NCBI GenBank assembly: GCA_045121095.1
Contig: JBGVFN010000079.1
Coordinates: forward strand, 1 to 8,193
Reading direction: 5' to 3'
Length of the DNA stretch: 8,193 nucleotides
From: TWA4 sp045121095
GTDB lineage: Bacteria; Bacillota; Clostridia; Lachnospirales; Lachnospiraceae
This document shows positions 5,507 through 8,193 of this stretch, piece after piece; positions within the stretch are counted from its first letter, which is position 1; every line of letters starts with the position of its first letter. The notes beneath the pieces are model-generated. The model searched no databases, had not been told where the DNA came from, and saw nothing but the letters and a program-made list of their open reading frames with translations. The position numbers and the translations under genes were made by a program.

Positions 5507-5977
5507 ATGTGTGAAGAAGTGAAGACAACAAGATATCTCCCCGGTTTCCTGGGCGCCCTTGTAGGAGCTCTGATCGGTGGAGTGGTATGGGTACTTTTGT
5601 ATCATTTCGGTTATCTGGCAGGAATCGCAGGCTGGCTCATCGTATTCTGTGCTTTCAAGGGCTTTCAGCTTCTTGGCAAAAAACTCAATACCGGCGCAAT
5701 CGTATTATGCCTGATTATTTCCGTGCTGACCGCAGCAGCAGCCTGTGCCCTGGGTATGGCATGGGATATCACCGATGCTTTCAATGAACTGGAAGCAGGA
5801 AGTGTCACACTGGTGCAGGTACTGGAAAACTTCCCTGACATTATGAGTTATTTTGAACTGTGGGGAGATTTCTTTAAAGATCTGGCTGTGGGCCTGGTGC
5901 TGGGAATCATCGCGGCATGGAGCTGCGTTAGACAGGCATTTAAGGATAGAAAAGCGGCAGACGAAGTGGAAGAGTAA
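5507..5977 (+). CDS. Membrane protein of unknown function, four predicted helices
   Basis: This is a 156-residue protein I cannot place in a named family. Hydrophobic segments lie at about residues 10-31 (glycine-rich, LPGFLGALVGALIGGVVWVL), 34-52, 63-87 and 120-142. A polar stretch of about 30 residues before the last helix is rich in acidic and aromatic residues (ENFPDIMSYFELWGDFFKD). The ends are charged: the N-terminus is short and the C-terminus carries KDRKAADEVEE. The glycine-zipper-like first helix and the FKGFQLLGKK loop suggest a compact integral membrane protein rather than a lipoprotein or secreted protein. The ribosome site GAGAGAGG (5488-5495) is 11 nt before ATG 5507. The gene is 127 bp after xpt and ends the transcript at the 6103-6129 terminator. 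Position gives no clear clue to its role. Confidence 0.8.
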   Translation: MCEEVKTTRYLPGFLGALVGALIGGVVWVLLYHFGYLAGIAGWLIVFCAFKGFQLLGKKLNTGAIVLCLIISVLTAAAACALGMAWDITDAFNELEAGSVTLVQVLENFPDIMSYFELWGDFFKDLAVGLVLGIIAAWSCVRQAFKDRKAADEVEE

Positions 5978-6102
5978 TTCATATGTAAGGGCTATTGTAT
6001 TCAGCGGGCATGTCCGCTTGGATAGAACACTGCTCTGCTGAGTAAATTTAAGCTGATTCAGCAATCGCCTAAGCGTTGTGAAACAGGATTTTTTCAAGAA
6101 AA

Positions 6103-6129
6103 GGTTATCGGATTTCGGTAGCCTTTTTT
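6103..6129 (+). terminator. Intrinsic terminator
   Basis: GGTTATCG (6103-6110) pairs with CGGTAGCC (6116-6123) over 8 bp including two G:U pairs, with a GATTT loop, then six T residues (6124-6129). AA before the stem can pair with the first Ts. It probably ends the xpt-membrane protein transcript. Confidence 0.85.
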
Positions 6130-6130
6130 G

Positions 6131-6388
6131 GTGTCGCATTATATTTCCACCCTTGGAAAATATATCAACCTGAAAAAGGAAGATAAAACAGAAGAATTAA
6201 AACTTCCGGAAGAAGACACCATTGGCGTGGGACAGAAGGAAAAAACAGTCACCATTCACAGCTCCTATACCATCACCACCAAAGACAACGTGGAATACCG
6301 TTTCAACAGCGGTGGTCAGATGATCTATATGGCAGAAGCAAACGGCAATTTCCTGCTGTTTAAAATGCATACTGCCGCAATCCCATAA
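6131..6388 (+). pseudogene. Fragment of an RHS/YD-repeat protein
   Basis: About 85 codons are open from just after the terminator to TAA 6386-6388. The segment TITTKDNVEYRFNSGGQM followed by IYMAEANGNFLLF resembles the 'KDG..y.F...G.L..I.D.NGN' unit of RHS/WapA-type polymorphic toxins and wall-associated proteins, normally over 1,000 residues long. There is no ribosome site or plausible ATG. A stop in frame (6119-6121) lies within the terminator stem, so the piece has lost both ends. It stops immediately before the IS605-type element. I infer an internal scrap of a larger gene, left by deletion or by the insertion. The RHS assignment rests on one repeat-like unit and is moderate. Confidence 0.5.
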
Positions 6389-6414
6389 GGTTCAGTTTGT
6401 GGATCAAGGCAGCC

Positions 6415-6438
6415 AAAAAACGGGCTGGATATTAGCCC
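6415..6438 (-). terminator. Intrinsic terminator of tnpA
   Basis: On the minus strand GGGCT (6434-6438), a 7-nt loop and AGCCC (6422-6426) are followed after one base by six T residues (complement of 6415-6420). The first stem arm overlaps the tnpA stop codon (6432-6434). It could double as the left-end subterminal hairpin that IS605 TnpA proteins bind. Confidence 0.7.
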
Positions 6439-6734
6439 TGGTTCTCAATATATTCATTTAGCATACGTTCACTGACGTTGCCAATCGAACAGTAAAAGTA
6501 ACCATCGCTCCAGAACGTATGCTTATTCCAGAATTCCTTTTGTAAGATAAACCGATATAGTTTCCCAATAGGATAAGTCGTATAGTTTTTCCGGTTCCGT
6601 ACCAGATCTGAAATGACCGCCGTCGGTGCTGTCTCAATCATATAATGGATATGGTCGCGGTTCGTTTCATGCCTCATTCTTTTCATGTTTGTTTTAATGG
6701 GACGTAGGATATCGTAAGGTTTTCTCATCACCAT
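6432..6734 (-). pseudogene. tnpA: IS200/IS605-family Y1 transposase TnpA, 5'-truncated
   Basis: TnpA is the HUH/Y1 single-strand transposase. The 100-residue frame holds the metal-binding HUH motif as DHIHYMIE (about 27-34) and the C-terminal part KHTFWSDGYFYCSIGN (71-86), whose tyrosine region supplies the nucleophile, ending EYIENQG. Full TnpA proteins are about 130-150 residues. The first 30-45, normally containing the HxVYxxxYHxV-type first beta strand before the 'KYR' block, are absent. Upstream codons on the minus strand remain open but read as AT-rich, non-transposase sequence in the frame I translated. No Shine-Dalgarno precedes the ATG at 6734. I take it as inactivated by loss of its 5' end; a very divergent short TnpA is the alternative. 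Confidence 0.75.
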
Positions 6735-6781
6735 TGCTATATAAAAAACACAAAAATATTCATAAAAGTAAATATTTGCTA

Positions 6782-6810
6782 TTGCAAAATAAGGGCAACG
6801 GATATATACT
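6782..6810 (+). promoter_or_regulatory. Promoter of tnpB
   Basis: TTGCAA (6782-6787), 17 nt, TATACT (6805-6810) is a good sigma-A promoter about 50 nt before the tnpB start. TTGCAA is its own reverse complement. On the other strand it stands 17 nt from TATGAA and could serve a weak divergent tnpA promoter. Confidence 0.6.
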
Positions 6811-6862
6811 ATATTTAGGAAATGTATACATACAATATTCGAGCGATTTAAAGGAGAAAGCC

Positions 6863-8193
6863 ATGAAGGTTATTTCATCCTACAAAGTAAAAATTTTATA
6901 TTATCATCACATTTTGGATGAAACGGTCAGTGCCTATCAAAAGGCAGTGGCTTTCTTTCTTCATGTCTGTGACAGGGAATGGACCGATATCGAGCCGTTA
7001 AAACTGAAAGAACGCAACAATTACATGGAGCGTCTGACGATCAGGACGAAACGAAATCCGGAGCCGAAGTATGATCTCAACCAGTGCTGTTATAAGATGC
7101 CGTCTTATTTAAGACGAGCAGCCATTCAGGAGGCATTGGGAGATTACAGCTCCTATGCATCCAATCACGAAAACTGGGTGAAAAACGGACAAAAAGGCAG
7201 AGAACCGAAGCTGACCTTTGTCCGAAATACCATGCCGGTGTTATATAAACCGCATATGTTTGTACGTACCGACCGTCTCACAGCCCGCATCAAGATCTTT
7301 CATCAAAACGACTGGGTATGGCTGGACGCAGCCCTTCACGAACAGGATATCCGATATATCGAGAAACACTGCAAAGAGGATAAAATGCTGTCTCCAAAAC
7401 TGAAAAAACAGGGAAAACGCTGGTATCTGGTGTTTCCTTTCGAACGAAGCGTTTCGCTTGCGGACGTCCCAATCGGGGAACGTCTGGTTTGTGCGGTCGA
7501 TTTAGGACTGAATCAGAACGCTGTCTGCTCCATTATGCAGAGTAATGGAACTGTCGTAGCAAGGAAGTTCATTAACTTCCCTACTGAAAAAGACCATTTG
7601 TACAAAGCATTAGGCAGACAGAAGAAAGCCCAGCAGCACGGGAACCGGAAAACACCGGTCCTGTGGAAACATGTCAATGACATCAACCGGGAGATCAGCC
7701 GTAAGACAGCGAAAGCGATTATGGAGTTTGCAGTTCTTTATAACGTGGATGTCATTGTCTTCGAGCATTTGGACAGCAAAGGAAAGAAGCGTGGACGCAG
7801 GAAACAGCGTCTGGCTTTATGGCGTAAGCAGGAAATCCAGCGTATCGTGGAACATAACGCCCATAAGAACGGTATGCGTATCAGTCGGATCTGCGCCTGG
7901 AATACCTCGCGGCTGGCCTATGACGGAAGCGGGCAGGTCGAAAGGGGAAGCTGCGTCCAAAATGGCGAAACCAGATATAATTATTCGATCTGTGTCTTCC
8001 CGAACGGAAAGACCTATCATTGTGACCTCAATGCCAGTTACAACATTGGGGCACGTTATTTTATAAGAGAGTTACTAAAATCCGAGTCAGTGATGACGAG
8101 GTTGCCTGCGGGAGCGAATGATCTCCCGTATGGTACGGGAACAACACGCACCTTATCTACGTTAATTAGGCTTCATGCGGACTTAAGTGCTTT
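6863..8193 (+). CDS. tnpB: TnpB, RNA-guided nuclease-type protein of IS200/IS605 family (C-terminus beyond window)
   Basis: The frame opens at ATG 6863 behind AAAGGAG (6850-6856, 6 nt spacing) and has no stop for 443 codons up to the window edge. TnpB proteins are omega-RNA-guided DNA endonucleases, ancestors of Cas12, that help the element persist after excision. RuvC-I is AVDLGLNQNA (D213), RuvC-II is VIVFEHLD (E301), and RuvC-III is YHCDLNASYNIGARY (D388), so all three catalytic acids are present. The zinc-ribbon region between RuvC-II and III is atypical: instead of two CxxC pairs, cysteines are at 344 (RICAWNTS), 364, 377 and 387. A Lys/Arg-rich patch (307-316) follows RuvC-II. The closing stretch TRTLSTLIRLHADLSA resembles the usual C-terminus of this subgroup, so only a few codons are probably missing. 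It looks intact, whereas its partner tnpA does not. Confidence 0.9.
   Translation, partial: MKVISSYKVKILYYHHILDETVSAYQKAVAFFLHVCDREWTDIEPLKLKERNNYMERLTIRTKRNPEPKYDLNQCCYKMPSYLRRAAIQEALGDYSSYASNHENWVKNGQKGREPKLTFVRNTMPVLYKPHMFVRTDRLTARIKIFHQNDWVWLDAALHEQDIRYIEKHCKEDKMLSPKLKKQGKRWYLVFPFERSVSLADVPIGERLVCAVDLGLNQNAVCSIMQSNGTVVARKFINFPTEKDHLYKALGRQKKAQQHGNRKTPVLWKHVNDINREISRKTAKAIMEFAVLYNVDVIVFEHLDSKGKKRGRRKQRLALWRKQEIQRIVEHNAHKNGMRISRICAWNTSRLAYDGSGQVERGSCVQNGETRYNYSICVFPNGKTYHCDLNASYNIGARYFIRELLKSESVMTRLPAGANDLPYGTGTTRTLSTLIRLHADLSA
8109..8140 (+). ncRNA. Candidate omega-RNA stem region at the 3' end of tnpB
   Basis: Two overlapping hairpins can form: CGGGAG (8109-8114) with CTCCCG (8123-8128), and TCCCGTA (8124-8130) with TACGGGA (8134-8140) around a 3-nt loop. 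They share 8124-8128 and so exclude each other, or take part in a more complex fold. IS605 omega-RNAs overlap the 3' end of tnpB and run into the right end, which lies outside the window, so the guide end cannot be seen. Confidence 0.4.

Larger units (their letters stand above)
6389..8193. mobile_element. IS200/IS605-family insertion sequence, right end outside the window
   Basis: Divergent tnpA (minus) and tnpB (plus) genes in the IS605 arrangement define the element. These elements have no terminal inverted repeats; ends are marked by small hairpins and a short target sequence, so the left edge is only bracketed between the RHS fragment stop (6388) and the tnpA terminator (6415). The right edge is beyond 8193. 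Because tnpA lacks its N-terminal part, movement would need TnpA supplied by another copy. Confidence 0.85.

Noticed and set aside
7671..8066. 131-codon plus-strand frame
   Set aside because: It lies inside tnpB in another frame; the tnpB frame carries the RuvC motifs, so this is a shadow.

Overview
The window looks like a piece of a Firmicutes chromosome, most likely a gut Lachnospiraceae (Blautia-like) genome. That is an inference from strong AGGAGG-type ribosome sites, moderate GC, the NfnAB gene pair, and an IS605-type TnpB of a form I associate with Lachnospiraceae. No species marker is present.

Layout. Positions 1-293 hold a terminator-like hairpin and a 166-bp palindromic MITE-like repeat bounded by CTAG. 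ridA (383-763, minus) follows, with its own promoter. From 763 to 1237 there is no convincing gene, but there is a good plus-strand promoter and a hairpin-rich leader of about 200 nt. This leads into nfnA (1238-2128) and nfnB (2128-3642), translationally coupled, which encode the electron-bifurcating ferredoxin/NAD(P) transhydrogenase. Downstream are two broken genes: an M20 metallopeptidase-family hydrolase (3683-4566) and a MocA-like nucleotidyltransferase cut down to 56 codons (4580-4750). Each keeps its two ends and has lost its middle. An intact xanthine phosphoribosyltransferase gene, xpt (4804-5379), and a gene for a four-helix membrane protein of unknown function (5507-5977) follow, closed by a clear terminator (6103-6129).

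The right end is accessory DNA. A fragment of an RHS/YD-repeat protein (6131-6388) abuts an IS200/IS605-family element with divergent genes: a 5'-truncated tnpA (6432-6734, minus) and a nearly complete tnpB (6863 to beyond the window end, plus). The tnpB frame is open for 443 codons and carries all three RuvC motifs.

How it fits together. NfnAB balances NADH, NADPH and ferredoxin. RidA removes reactive enamine/imine intermediates. Xpt salvages xanthine. An M20 hydrolase next to a MocA-like protein is reminiscent of the E. coli ygeY-ygfJ purine/selenium-dependent molybdenum hydroxylase region. I read the two pseudogenes as the eroded remains of such a locus, with xpt retained. The most interesting items are this paired internal decay, the tandem-repeat extension on NfnB, the structured nfnA leader, the exactly symmetric MITE, and the IS605 element with a dead-looking tnpA but an intact RNA-guided-nuclease-type TnpB.
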